From Helianthus annuus (taxonomy: Eukaryota; Streptophyta; Magnoliopsida; Asterales; Asteraceae): a stretch of DNA of 64,000 bases. The notes under the pieces are model-generated. The model made no database searches. It saw nothing but the letters and a program-made list of their open reading frames with translations, and had not been told where the DNA came from. Made by a program: the position numbers and the translations under genes. Position 1 is the first letter of the stretch, and each line of letters begins with the position of its first letter. This document shows positions 23,321-35,610 of the stretch, in pieces. The stretch is from contig NC_035448.2 of assembly GCF_002127325.2 (NCBI RefSeq), positions 127,694,561-127,758,560 of the forward strand, read 5' to 3'.

Positions 23321-26300
23321 TGTAAGAACTTAAATACGACACAGCGGAAAATATGAGCCCAAATATTTCGTTCTTTGAAAGTCATATTAATTACATGAAG
23401 ACTCAATTACAAATTGTAATACGTTCATTAGAGAGGATTCACAATGTTACATTATATTAAGGCTTCATGACCAATTTAAAACAAACTATGTGACCTTTCT
23501 TTCCCGTACAATCCTTGCTCTCAACTTGATCTATGTCTGCTTCACTTCGCTAGTGGTAGAGGAAACCCGAGCGATACCTGTGGACACCACGTACAACCCA
23601 ACCATTAGTCGTTAACACACCATACAACATTAAACCATATAATAGAAATTCGTAAAGCATTCTATGAAGTAAACGTGGAATTGTCCAAGCGCTTTCTTAA
23701 ATACTCTTTATCCAAACCAGGTTTTATTCCTTCATGAATCCGACAATCTCATGCCTGCATTACATTCCAAACTCAAAGCACATCATTAGTAATCATAAGT
23801 ACTCCGACGCCTTGATAACGTTCATACGTATATTTTTAGCATCGTATATTCATACACACATGCATTCACACTTCACGTCTATTATCACATACACCTATAT
23901 GCAAACGTAACTTCATACATGTCTACGTCCCTACCTACACACAAACAATCATTTACGAATTTATATACACTAGCTCATGCTTACCACTTCATACACATAC
24001 GCTTATGCAGAAATGGCATATTCACAACTTAACATAATATAGGCGATATACAAAACGATCTACGTGCCTACTAGATTCCTAAACATATTTACTTATACAA
24101 TTTCTTACACTAACACGAAAACAAATCCATTCTCACTAACCGACGACCCTTAACATCTCTTATATTCAAAACCAATCCTTAACATAAGTTATGAGACCTT
24201 GGAACACCATTTAAACAAGTCCAATGTATAGAACAACAAAAATCCAACAAATTGCCTGCAGCACGGTCCCTCGCGGGCCGCGTAAGCCTTGGCTTACTTC
24301 TTCGCGGGATGTGACAGCTCCACCATAAGCTACGGTGGCTACCGTAGCTTACGGTGGCCACAGAATCATTACGGTGGCTTGCTACTGCCTTACGGTGGAA
24401 AGAAAGCCTTCAGTGCCTACTGTAGCTTACGGTGGCTACCGTAAGCTACGGTAGTGCCCAGCACAACTTCCATTTTAATCACCAAAACTATCTTATCTTG
24501 CCCAATTCACATCCGAAATAGTTAAAACTTGTTTCTAATTAACCGTAAAACATTTCCCTTTCATAAATGACTAAAAATTCTTACCTGGGGTCATAACCGT
24601 AACGAATTACATTATGTTACACATCCCATGCACCTAATATTCGACCTGTTTGTACCCACCAATTTACTTTCGGCTTAAATAACAACCTTCGTCAATACTG
24701 AGGCATTATTAGCTTATTACTTCTAATTAATACATGTTCTTTCATGATGTTTCATAAGCATAAGTATTAAAAATTTATTAAACCTACTAAAAAGTGAATC
24801 GAGATTCACTTACCTCGAGTGCCCGTCTCGTGTATGCTTCCTCATATCCTTTACGTAGCCTTCCATGTTCCCCCCATCTTGACATGATCCTATACTTTCA
24901 TGTCATCATGCTTACCATTTCATTAGTATAAACACACATTCTAATATTGCATTCATTTTACATTCATATCCAACATTATACTTTATTTGTCAAATTACAA
25001 TCAATACAAAATATAAGCTTGAAGTCGCATCTTTTCATTCCGCATAATTCTTCATGTTGTTACATTTAGCACATATTGATATAGCATGTATTTAATGATT
25101 TCTCTAATATAACACTTGTGACAAAAGCTTAACACACTAATTATGCACAGTTGACTTTCAGAAAGTCAACTGTCCATCTTGTGATCTATCAATCTAACTT
25201 CATGCGTCCACATTATTATAGTCGGTTATGTTACGGGCATTACATACATTCCCAACTTACTTAGTAAAACACATACCACCACAAGATCATATACGCACAT
25301 TCAACTTAATCAAATCCTTCCATATTTTTCATCTCATAATCCCACAACTATCAACATCATTTAGGATTGACCAATTTTAACGTACCCTTGTACCCAACTT
25401 TAGCTTGCTAGAAAAATCCACATATCATACAACCACATCACCCAACTACAAAATCAACTAAGTGTATTTGGTGTGCCATAACCTTATGCATAGAATACAA
25501 GCTACTAATGCACGCTTCTAACACATCATACTAACAAATCAAAGTCCCATATGATCTCTACTTAAATCACACTTTTCATCTTAGTTCGCTAACAATTATG
25601 TCATTATCACTTTTCATACATAATTACCCGCAACTTGCATACAATTTCACATATTTGTTCTCTTAGGCATTTCATCAAACACCTGGCGGGTTTCACATTT
25701 ATGAAATATTATGTACAAGCTTCTAAAGCATGATTCTTACTAATTATTCACATAACTTTCATTTTAATTCAGATTCAAAATCAATAATCTATAACATCCA
25801 TTGTCATACACCTCACGCATCATCAAATTAACATAAAATACATTATCATCATCCTACATAAGAACCACTACAAATGGGTTTTTCATAAATATACCTAACA
25901 ATCAGAAATCTAAGCATAATTCAAGTTTCATAAGGCGTTTCTATCACATATCCATCCTAACTTCACTTAGATTCACGAGTTCATCAACACCCAATTCACC
26001 CAACATCACCAAATCATAAAATTTAACTTACTTGATAGTGAAGAACACTTAGGAGATCGATAATCTTGATACATGCATCCTAAAAACCTTCAATTCCCTT
26101 TTTGATTTGGAGATTTTCTTGAAATTTAGGGTTTACCCCTTTTTCTTTGGCCTGGTCGATCTCAAACACGCACACAGTGTGTGTGTTTTGAGTTTTGTTT
26201 ATTTTAAACACAAGTTTCTTCCATCTTGTCAAGTTTAGTCCCTCTAGATTAAGTGTTTGTTTATTTCTAGGCATTTTCCATTCTTAGGCATATATCATAA

Positions 26301-26375
26301 TACATTCTTTATCTAAATAAATTCAAAAATAAATTTCTAACAATTATGCATAATTTATCACTTTTGGGGTGTTAC
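23321..26375 (-). repeat. Probable solo LTR (minus strand), no clear TSD
   Basis: On the minus strand the block starts TGTAACACCCC at 26375 and ends TTCTTACA at 23321, giving TG...CA ends extended to TGTAA/TTACA, about 3.06 kb, with no coding domain. It abuts the end of the C LTR. The 5-bp flanks (TGACA and ATATA) do not match, so it may be truncated or recombined. It carries palindromic repeats at 24300-24450. The open frames in it are unsupported. Confidence 0.6.
24300..24450. repeat. Palindromic CCGTAAGC / GCTTACGG repeats
   Basis: Repeated self-complementary units built from CTACGGTGG, CCGTAGCTTACGG and related strings, several of them perfect inverted repeats. Position and character match the hairpin sets in the other LTRs of the window. 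Confidence 0.7.
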
Positions 26376-26391
26376 AATATAAAAGATAATC

Positions 26392-26925
26392 ATAGTCAGG
26401 GGCGGACCCACATGGTCTAGATCGGGGTCCACGGACCCCAATCTTTTTTTAGAAAATAGTAGAATCGGTATGTTAAATTTTTTAAGGATCTCATAAAATA
26501 AATTAATTGAACCCCATAGTATTAAAAACAAAGATGGTGTGGTGGTAAATCCCTTTTTGTTCCAACAAATAGATCTCAAGTTTAAGTCTTACATGTCTTT
26601 TTTTAGTTTATTTTTTCCATCAAAATTAAACTATTGTTTTAAAACAGCACAACCACCCATTGACCCTCTAATTTGCTTCTTTAAATGATAAATTGAATGT
26701 CGATTTTATTTAACACTTGATTACAAAATAAAACTTCCAACATATAATGTAGTGGTTTCATGTCCACTAAATGTTTCTACATTATTTTCTAACCTCGACC
26801 CGACTACGATAACCGACCCAAAAATTTTAATATTTAGTTGTGAAAAATCCTTACACAAAAAATGGACCCCAATGAAAAAAAATCTTGAATCCACCACTTA
26901 TGATATTTTTTTTTATCATTTGTGT
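26392..26925. mobile_element. Possible small TIR element (MITE-like)
   Basis: The left end CAGGGGCGGACCC and the right end GAATCCACCACTT are imperfect inverted repeats (about 8 of 13 match). Inside both ends lies a CCCCAATC / CCCCAATG motif. AT-rich, no transposase. A hAT-like MITE is the likeliest reading, but I cannot define a TSD. Confidence 0.35.
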
Positions 26926-27549
26926 GAGTATTGAGTATTGGTGTGACTTTGAAGTCATAAAAGAGAGGCGTACCAGCAAGAATATGCGCCTTGCTTGGGG
27001 TTTTCCCTTTTTTATGTTTCAAAATATAAATGATGACATGATATTTCAAGATTCAGTCTCAAGTAGCATAATTGCAGAAATCCTTTCATTATAAATGAGA
27101 CCTCATCATTTTTATAAATTCACAACATATATTTATTAGATTTTAGGCTAAAGTTTAAAAAAAAAATTATTTCCCCTAAAATATGATAGTGTTATTTGAT
27201 GAACAAATCAAAACGTTGATGATTCTCATTTTAGTAGTTATGTGTTCCTCTAATAGTCTAGTTAGACCCATTCTATTAGGGTACATATCGTTTAAAAAAT
27301 TAGTGAAAAATAGTGTTTTATAAACTTTAATACAAAAATTAATAAACTTATAATTATTTATGACTTTGTGTTTAACTTAACAAGAGATTTTGAACGAGCT
27401 AATATATCTATAAAATACAACTAAAGTGATTGCAATAGAAATTGTGTGGATATGATATAGAGATGAGATGGAGATGCTACTAACATAATACATTCTTTGG
27501 GTTTCTCTCACACCATCAAGTGCGGGTGTAAATTTGTGTAAATTCTCAT
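26926..27549. other. AT-rich spacer
   Basis: No gene, RNA or repeat structure recognised; short open frames have no support. Confidence 0.5.
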
Positions 27550-27800
27550 AAATGGCAATGAGTTATAGCTCAACTAGCATTAAAAGGGAAGTGAAGATTT
27601 GGATTGAAGACCACATGTCTCAAGTTCGAATCTGATCCCAACCAAGTTTTACCGTAGTGGATTTTCAGGCGGCGTGTTTTCCCCGTTACTAGAGATAGTG
27701 GGCTTGGGCTACCCAGCACTGTTTATGATCGCCAGTATATGGGGTCGCCTTTTGCCATCGGGTTACCCCGATCGCTGGGCTTTTATTCGTTGGCCGTTCA
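27550..27800 (+). mobile_element. tRNA-derived SINE-like sequence
   Basis: It contains a pol III A-box-like TAGCTCAACTAG (27566-27577) and a B-box-like AGTTCGAATCT (27623-27633) about 45 bp apart, followed by a body of non-tRNA sequence rich in GGGCTTGGGC-type strings. The box spacing fits a SINE head. A cloverleaf gene is not supported, so this is not a tRNA. Exact ends and TSD are not visible to me. Confidence 0.55.
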
Positions 27801-28479
27801 ATTTTTTCCCCTTAGAAATAGCTTGAAAAAATCGAACTTGTGGATTGCCCATAACCTTCGGACATAAACAAACATCAAACCTAAATCATCATGCTCACTC
27901 ATTTTGACTAGTGTGAGCTATTTGATTGGTTATTATACATCATCAAACCATTTAAGTTGCATAGTTAAATGGTTTAATTTAATTTTAAAGAGTATTTAAA
28001 GAAGTTTAAATGACTTGTCCGGTTTTCAATTTTACACAACAAAGAGACAACTCGAAATTCAAATTCTAGTTACTGAAAGATAATACTTTATGAAAGTTAT
28101 ATGATTTGAATGTGTTTTACAAGTGTTATTATCGGGTTAATATACATCAAGCTTTATATAACACAAAAAATATATAATTAAAGTCAAAGTTTATAAATAA
28201 AGACTTTAAAAATTCAAAATATGACATTTTTAATGGGACGGAGGTAGTATTAATGATTTAAAGAATGAATAAAAGACAAGTAATCTCCAAAATGTCAAAG
28301 ACGGCATAATAAGTTCATGACATATGCGATAATGGGACCCCACCATAATTCATTTTATAAGTATTATATTAAAACATTGTAATAAAGAAATTATAAAGAA
28401 AACATATTCAATTGGGGGGAGGGTTTGGCTAACGCACAATATTCGATCTTCCACGTTTGGTGAAAATTACATGTAAAAA
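27801..28479. other. Downstream flank of CCoAOMT
   Basis: AT-rich DNA containing the 3' UTR and terminator of the minus-strand gene, with no further gene recognised. Confidence 0.5.
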
Positions 28480-29896
<1,417 letters not shown>

Positions 29897-30014
29897 TAAT
29901 TTTCTGCTCCTATTTCCGGTTTTTTTTCGGTTAACAGATGGAAAGGCGTTACGTTTGTTGGATGGGTTGAAAGTTGTCAAACTACTAACCTGAGTATTCA
30001 AGGCAACATAAGGG

Positions 30015-30086
30015 GTATATATGGATGTGGAAGTCCGGTTTAACCCGGTTGAACTAGACCTGCCAACAACCCGGTTGGGGGTTGGT
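30015..30086 (-). promoter_or_regulatory. CCoAOMT core promoter: TATA box and AC element
   Basis: On the minus strand TATATA lies at about 30022-30015, some 120 bp before the ATG, implying transcription start near 29985-29990 and a 5' UTR of about 90 nt. About 60 bp further upstream is ACCAACC (30086-30080), an AC-II element of the kind bound by MYB regulators of lignin genes. The role is inferred from known phenylpropanoid promoters. Confidence 0.65.
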
Positions 30087-30188
30087 AAGTTACTGTCAAA
30101 ACAACACATTAGGTAATTTCAATCGTTGGTAACCGGTCTTGGATGGTGCTTTTGAGTATTTGTTTTTGGTACTTTTACGTGTTAATTA

Positions 30189-30237
30189 GTAATTATTATT
30201 ATTATTATTATCATCATTATTATTATTATTATTATTA
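30189..30237. repeat. (ATT)n microsatellite, left flank of the long-TIR element
   Basis: About 16 trinucleotide repeats with a TCATCATT interruption. It pairs with the ATT tract at 31196-31256 on the other side of the insertion. Confidence 0.9.
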
Positions 30238-31183
30238 GGAAAATTAGTTTTTAATAAACCAATCTTTGTTCCGTTGGTAAATAATAATCTTAACTACGTA
30301 ATTGGTATACAATAGTCATACCTATCAACATGTTGGTTCTTAATGAACTTCCGTTAATTATTTTTAACTGAAGTTAGTTTTTAAGTTTTATTTATTACAC
30401 AAACAACCCTGTAGTTATAATTTACTAGTTTTAACTATTTTGTAAAACAAAAAAACGTCAAGGGCCATGTAATTAAATTTTATATATACATATGTGTACT
30501 AGTTCCAGATTTATCACAGACACCACTCGAAAATCCTCCTTTTCCTCGATTTTGATTTCCGATGTAAACAACTACCATCGCCACCGCCACCGCCATGGGA
30601 GTTCTCCGACGGATCAAGTACGACCGCCAAATTGGAATTTCAAGTATCAAACTACTCGGTTTTGGTCAGTGATTAAAAGCCCCAAACAAATTTCTATCAC
30701 TCTTGATTCTTTCGACCGATTTGGGGGCGGGTTCCAATCTAGGGTTCATATGGGGAAGATCATCACCATGAATAGCTAAACCTCCAACCTGCAACAATAT
30801 CAACCACCTCTTAACCACCACCATTCCATGTCATCTACGTCGCGCCTCCTTCCTCTGGCAATAGCTCCGTGAACCACAAAATAAAGAGATGTAGGTGCTT
30901 GTTTGTTGTGACTTTGGTGGCGATAAATAAGTGTTGACAACTTAAAACTAGTAATTGTTCTTGAGGTTTTTTTGTTTTATAGAATAGTTAAAACTAGTAA
31001 TTACAACTATAGGGACTGTTTGTGTAATAAATAAAACTTAAAAAATAACTTCAGTTAAAAAAAATTAACGAAAGTTCATTGAGTACCAACATGTTGATAG
31101 GTATGATTATTTTATACCAATTACATAGGTAAGATTATTATTTACCAACGGGACAAAGGTTGGTTTATTAAAAACCAATTTTC

Positions 31184-31194
<11 letters not shown>
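30238..31194. mobile_element. Long-TIR DNA element (MULE-like) inside an ATT microsatellite
   Basis: The element is 957 bp, with terminal inverted repeats of about 225 bp: 30238 to about 30463 matches the reverse complement of about 30960 to 31194 with scattered changes. Ends are GGAAAATT...AATTTTCC. The unique middle (about 30464-30959) is more GC-rich and has a 95-codon open frame (30492-30779) with a His/Arg-rich stretch. I do not recognise this product; a captured gene fragment is possible. Flanks on both sides are ATT repeats, compatible with a target-site duplication inside a microsatellite. No transposase, so non-autonomous. Confidence 0.7.
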
Positions 31195-31255
<61 letters not shown>

Positions 31256-31256
31256 T
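31195..31256. repeat. (ATT)n microsatellite, right flank
   Basis: About 20 ATT units directly after the right TIR. Confidence 0.92.
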
Positions 31257-32360
31257 AGCAAGTGTTTAATACAAAGAATGAATAAATTTTTTGTTTAATA
31301 CTTATTTTTACTATCATATTTTTTCTTCGTAGAGTTTTGGTAGCATATTACTCTCTCCATCTCTCGTATCACAACTTAATATTTTCTAAATGAAAATATA
31401 AAACTATTTTATTTTGTAAGAGAAAAGTTGATTGTTTTAGGTACAATAGTATGAAATGATATGATATAATTTACAATTTTTCTATTTAATAATTATAAAT
31501 GTTCAACTAATTATAAATTTATAATTTAGGGTGTAACTAAAGGATAATTTGTGTAATTTACTCTATATATTATGATAAATTTGGTTATTTTGTTTACATC
31601 TGAATGTGATTTTCTTATCTATATACATTGATTGATACTAATTATCGGTTTGCTTGATACTATTATAGATAGATAATATATAATAGAAAAGACGCAAGAT
31701 GATTAATAAGTTGAAAAAATGGAAGCTTGGAGCATTTGAGCTTTTGTAATTCAGTTAACACGTACTTAACGGATGGAATATATGGAGGCCCACTACCCAC
31801 ATAAAGTGTGATTATATGGTGGACGTGGTCATGGAGGAGTTGGTAAACTACACCAGGAACCACATAATAATTTTAATATTGTTTATAAAAAAGTTTCAAC
31901 ATGATTAGGATAAGCATGGGAGGCTTTGATGGTGTGCGGGGAGGACTTTCGAACAATACCCCCGATTTCGAGGGGCATTCAATTTAAAAAAAATCCGATA
32001 CGTATATGTTATTTTTTCTAAGTAATACACATACCACTTTCAATATAGGCCCATTTACAAATCATTTTTTATGGTTTTAAATTTAGCCCACTTGGAATTA
32101 GGTTTATTGAACCCAATACTAATTATTTTTTTTAAATAATAACAAAATATAACGGAATAGCATATTTTTTCAAGTATGTGAATTCTCAGAGACGTATCTG
32201 AGGATAAGTGTTCGTGAGAGCACCAAAAAGTTGAATTACCGTTACCAACTTTACTTAGTTCTACAATAAAATGAAATTAGGGTCAAACAACATATAAACA
32301 TATCTCTATTATTATTTTGTAGTTGTTATTTTAGATATTTTGTTTTAGAATAAAGATTGT
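31257..32360. other. AT-rich spacer with no recognised gene
   Basis: No convincing coding or RNA feature. A 66-codon open frame on the minus strand (31663-31863) matches no family I know. Confidence 0.5.
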
Positions 32361-32645
32361 AACATTGTAACATTATATATTATATATTATATATTATAAA
32401 TTATAAATTATAAATTTGTAACATTCTTAAGCATTGTAACTTGTACTTTATGCTTATAAAGTTGGATAGTAATATGTGACAAAACTATATAACATTCTTA
32501 GGCATAAAGTTATAAATTTGTAACATTCTTAGGCATTGTAACTTGTACTTTATGCTTATGAAGTTGGAAAGTAATATGTGACAAAACTATATAACATTCT
32601 TAGGCATAAAGTTGGATACTGATATGTGACAAAACTATGTATCAT
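32361..32645 (+). repeat. Short tandem repeats including TAACATTCTTAGGCAT units
   Basis: A TATATTA/TAAATTA microsatellite (about 32370-32415) is followed by about three partial copies of a unit of roughly 105 bp. The unit contains ACATTCTTAGGCAT, CTTTATGCTTAT and TAATATGTGACAAAACTAT. Confidence 0.75.
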
Positions 32646-32776
32646 GGTGAGTCACCGATTAATAATTACGTGTGCATTTCAAATGTTGCCGCCACACTGA
32701 CATTTTTTTTACAAATAAGTAGGTTCATTTCCTTTTTACCCTGATGTCCACCTTCTCATCTCATGTTGCAGACACA

Positions 32777-33064
32777 CAGGACTGGTCCTGAGAATTTGTG
32801 TACCATGTTCGAGCTTGAAAAAACGTGCCCTTAGGCCTTAACGAAATTGGGTATTGGGAGGTCTAAACCTAATGACAATGGGCTAATAACTAATCTAAAC
32901 CTTAAAAATAGTTTTGTAAGTGGGCCTATGTTGGTGTTTGTGTGTGTATACCCTATTAATTTATTTTTTTTACATATACATATCAACTTTTTTTAAAATA
33001 ACGTGCCCTTCGAAATACCGGGCCCTAGCCGGTGATCCTTCCCGCCCACCCTCAGGGCCGGCCA
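32777..33064. mobile_element. Small TIR element (MITE-like)
   Basis: The left end GGACTGGTCCTGAG and the right end CTCAGGGCCGGCC are imperfect inverted repeats, with ACGTGCCCTT motifs repeated inside (about 32824 and 33001). No coding capacity and no TSD resolved. GGCCGGCCCTGAG-type ends are common on hAT-like MITEs in plants. Confidence 0.45.
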
Positions 33065-33504
33065 TGCAAACATCGCATTACTCTCTCTCTCTCTCTCACA
33101 CACCTTCTCTATATACTCTTTTCACTTTCTCATGGCCAGCAAACGGCTGATACCCGCCACCGTATTCCCCGCACCACATCTACTTCTATTCCAATCGTTT
33201 CGGTGATCAGAACCATAGCAAACGGTTGTGAAGAAACAATGGTTAACCGGGCAGGGTTAACTCACTGGTCTCGTCAAGAAGGGTTAATCCCTTCCTCTCG
33301 AGGATCGCTGGCTGGGTCACCGGTGGGTTGATCTCCTGCACAAGAAAACAAACCGTGACTCGTAACAAGGAGGATGAGGTGGGGGGGTGCTCCTTGTTAC
33401 CACTCTCCGGCGTGAGAATCAGTAGTCTGCTTGGGAAGCAAAGTATGATAGTAGTAGTAGTGAGAGAGTTGTGAAGAGATACCTCAAACCTGGTTTGGGG
33501 TTGG

Positions 33505-33513
33505 TATTTATAG
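33505..33513 (-). promoter_or_regulatory. TATA box, probable F LTR promoter
   Basis: CTATAAATA on the minus strand, in the direction of the F element. Confidence 0.5.
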
Positions 33514-33706
33514 CCGAGGAGTGAATGAGGAGGTGGATGGATAGACTGACGGCATGCTGCACCCTTGCAGGTGTGTCAGACATGTCGGCCGGGGAGGCGA
33601 CGCCACGTCAGTCTGTTGCTTATGTAGTCCTGACAGGCGGCTGCCATTGATGCTACTTGCTCTGTGGTGTCAGTCCCACTTGATGAGTAGACAGGGTGCA
33701 GTGCAA

Positions 33707-33930
33707 GCCGCATCGCTGTTTGTGGTAACCGTAGACGTTCCCGCGTCTTACTCTTTGATCAAGAAATACGCGAGATGCGGTGCTAGGCCGCATCGTCGTC
33801 TGTGGTGACTGCTGCTGTTATCTAGCTTCTCTGTATTGATAGAAGTGTTCACTGGATGTGGTGCGGGGCCGCATCGCTGTGAATACTTCCGTTTTCATAC
33901 ACCAGATGCGGTGCCAGCCGCATCGCTATA
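33707..33930. repeat. GATGCGG...CCGCATC hairpin repeats
   Basis: Three full units and one partial unit in which GATGCGG (or GATGTGG) pairs with CCGCATC across 6-7 bases. The T variant keeps a G-U pair. They resemble in kind, not in sequence, the hairpin sets of the chromovirus LTRs. Confidence 0.75.
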
Positions 33931-35610
33931 CCGTTCTCATATTCCAGGTAAGTCCTCCTCCATCACTGGACAGATTGGATTCAACCACTGTGTCGATGCG
34001 TTCCCGCACGGACATAAGTAGGTTGTTAGCTAGTGGGGGTTTTGATAAGGGTAGTGGTCACTCGCGGTCGATGCTGACGCGAGATCTGGGACCATTCCCC
34101 TTCAAGTCCCCCCAGTCTAGTGTTGCTGCCATATGCAAGTTGCATGTGGGAGGAGTACTGGACTATGGTGTTTAGAAGGTAGTTTGGAGTCTGGAGAAGA
34201 TCCTAGGCCATGTGGATGGTCTTTGCTCTTTGTAAATCAAGCTGGAGGTCTGGAAGGGTCATTTGATGCCTCTTCCGTACCGGTGAGAATGTTTCGTCTG
34301 ATGCGAAATTCTCAGCCTCGGGTTGGGTGCCACCTGTTGGTGTGTCGAACCAACCTTGAGACCTTGCTGGCGTACGCACAAACTTCGAACCAATCTCTGA
34401 TATGGTGGTTGAAGGTGTGCACAAACTTCGAACCAACCTTTGAGGTGGTGAATGAAGAAGAGAGTGTTCTTCTGCCCTAATTGGACATCTAATGATGATC
34501 CCTTTAGTGGGGTGTTCATGATCTTCCAATTAGCTCTCTAGTAACCGCACGTCCTTTGCGGTTACCTCGTTGCTTGACATTGTTGGCCACGGTTGTGTGA
34601 ACAATGTTGGGTACTTGCGTCATTGTTGGCCATGTTTGGTCGAACAATGTGATTCTGGATAATGGTCAAATAAACATGGTCATAGGCATGGTAATGCCCA
34701 CCATTGTTTATTCTATCCATCTTACAAGTAGGGTAACAAAGTCATAAGCAGACTTGTTACCGTTGTTCGGTCGCTTGTTGTTCGACGAGATCTCGTATAA
34801 TCATTGGGGATCTCGTCCGCATCTCTTCCTTAGCCACCTTCCTTCACACTCCAATACCGAGGAGTTTTCCTTGAAGTAGCTTCGTTCTTCTATGTGATGA
34901 CTTAGTTGTGGCTCTTCCGTAGCAACCATTTGCGGAAGCTATGGTTGTGTCCGCAGTGACTCATGAGTGTCTGCGGTTTTGTCACCCCATACTCGCTTGA
35001 AACGGGTGTGTTGCTTGGATGTGGCTCTTGAAGGATCAGGAGTCAGGGTTGCTGATGTGCGTGCACGTACATTCCCTTCCTTCTTCTCGTAGAAGAAGTT
35101 GTTTATCCACCCTCTGTGGTTGTGAACCGGACAGGAGGGATTTGAAGCTTGAAGAGAATGAAGGCAATGCGGTTTACCTGTTTCTGAGATGCGGTTCAGT
35201 CCAAAGAACAACGCTGGTTCTGAGTATCTGACACACCTGTACGGGCTCGTGTGTGTCATCTCCGCATATTCCACGTGTGCTCGTGGGTATGTGCGGACAT
35301 GTTTATACCCCCATAACCATGGAAAGATAGGGTATGTGAAAAAACAACATGCGGTATGGGTTATGGTGCGGTATACCAGAGAAACCGTATGCCGCTTGTG
35401 TTTGGATAATCCTGTCGCTTTTTGTTGTACACGTGGCTGAGCGCACGTGTGAGTTGGTGGAAGTTGGTGAGATTTTCTGGCATTTGCTGAAATGAAAGGA
35501 CATTTGCACTGCCCGAGGTCATTAAATGCACTGTAGCAGGAGTGTAAACGTCTCTTTTGTCAGGCGCGTGGGCGGTCACGCGCGCGTGATAACCGTCAGC
35601 GGAAACGTCG

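Larger units (their letters stand above)
33065..35610 (-). repeat. LTR-like 3' region of element F (minus strand)
   Basis: This region follows F pol and the antisense gene in the direction of F. Read on the minus strand it has a TATA box (CTATAAATA, 33513-33505), G-box CACGTG sites near 35269, 35432 and 35446, and palindromic GATGCGG/CCGCATC repeats. All are typical of promoter-bearing LTR DNA. Exact LTR ends were not found; 33065-33330 may already be outside flank. The many open frames are unsupported. A solo LTR (35611-38028) cuts this region, which resumes at 38034. Confidence 0.5.

Noticed and set aside
27550..27640. tRNA gene
   Set aside because: A-box and B-box are present, but arms do not form a cloverleaf; it fits a SINE head.
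29897..30109. 71-residue N-terminal extension or transit peptide of CCoAOMT
   Set aside because: It spans a TATA box and an AC element, and the family starts at the later Met, so it is promoter and 5' UTR.
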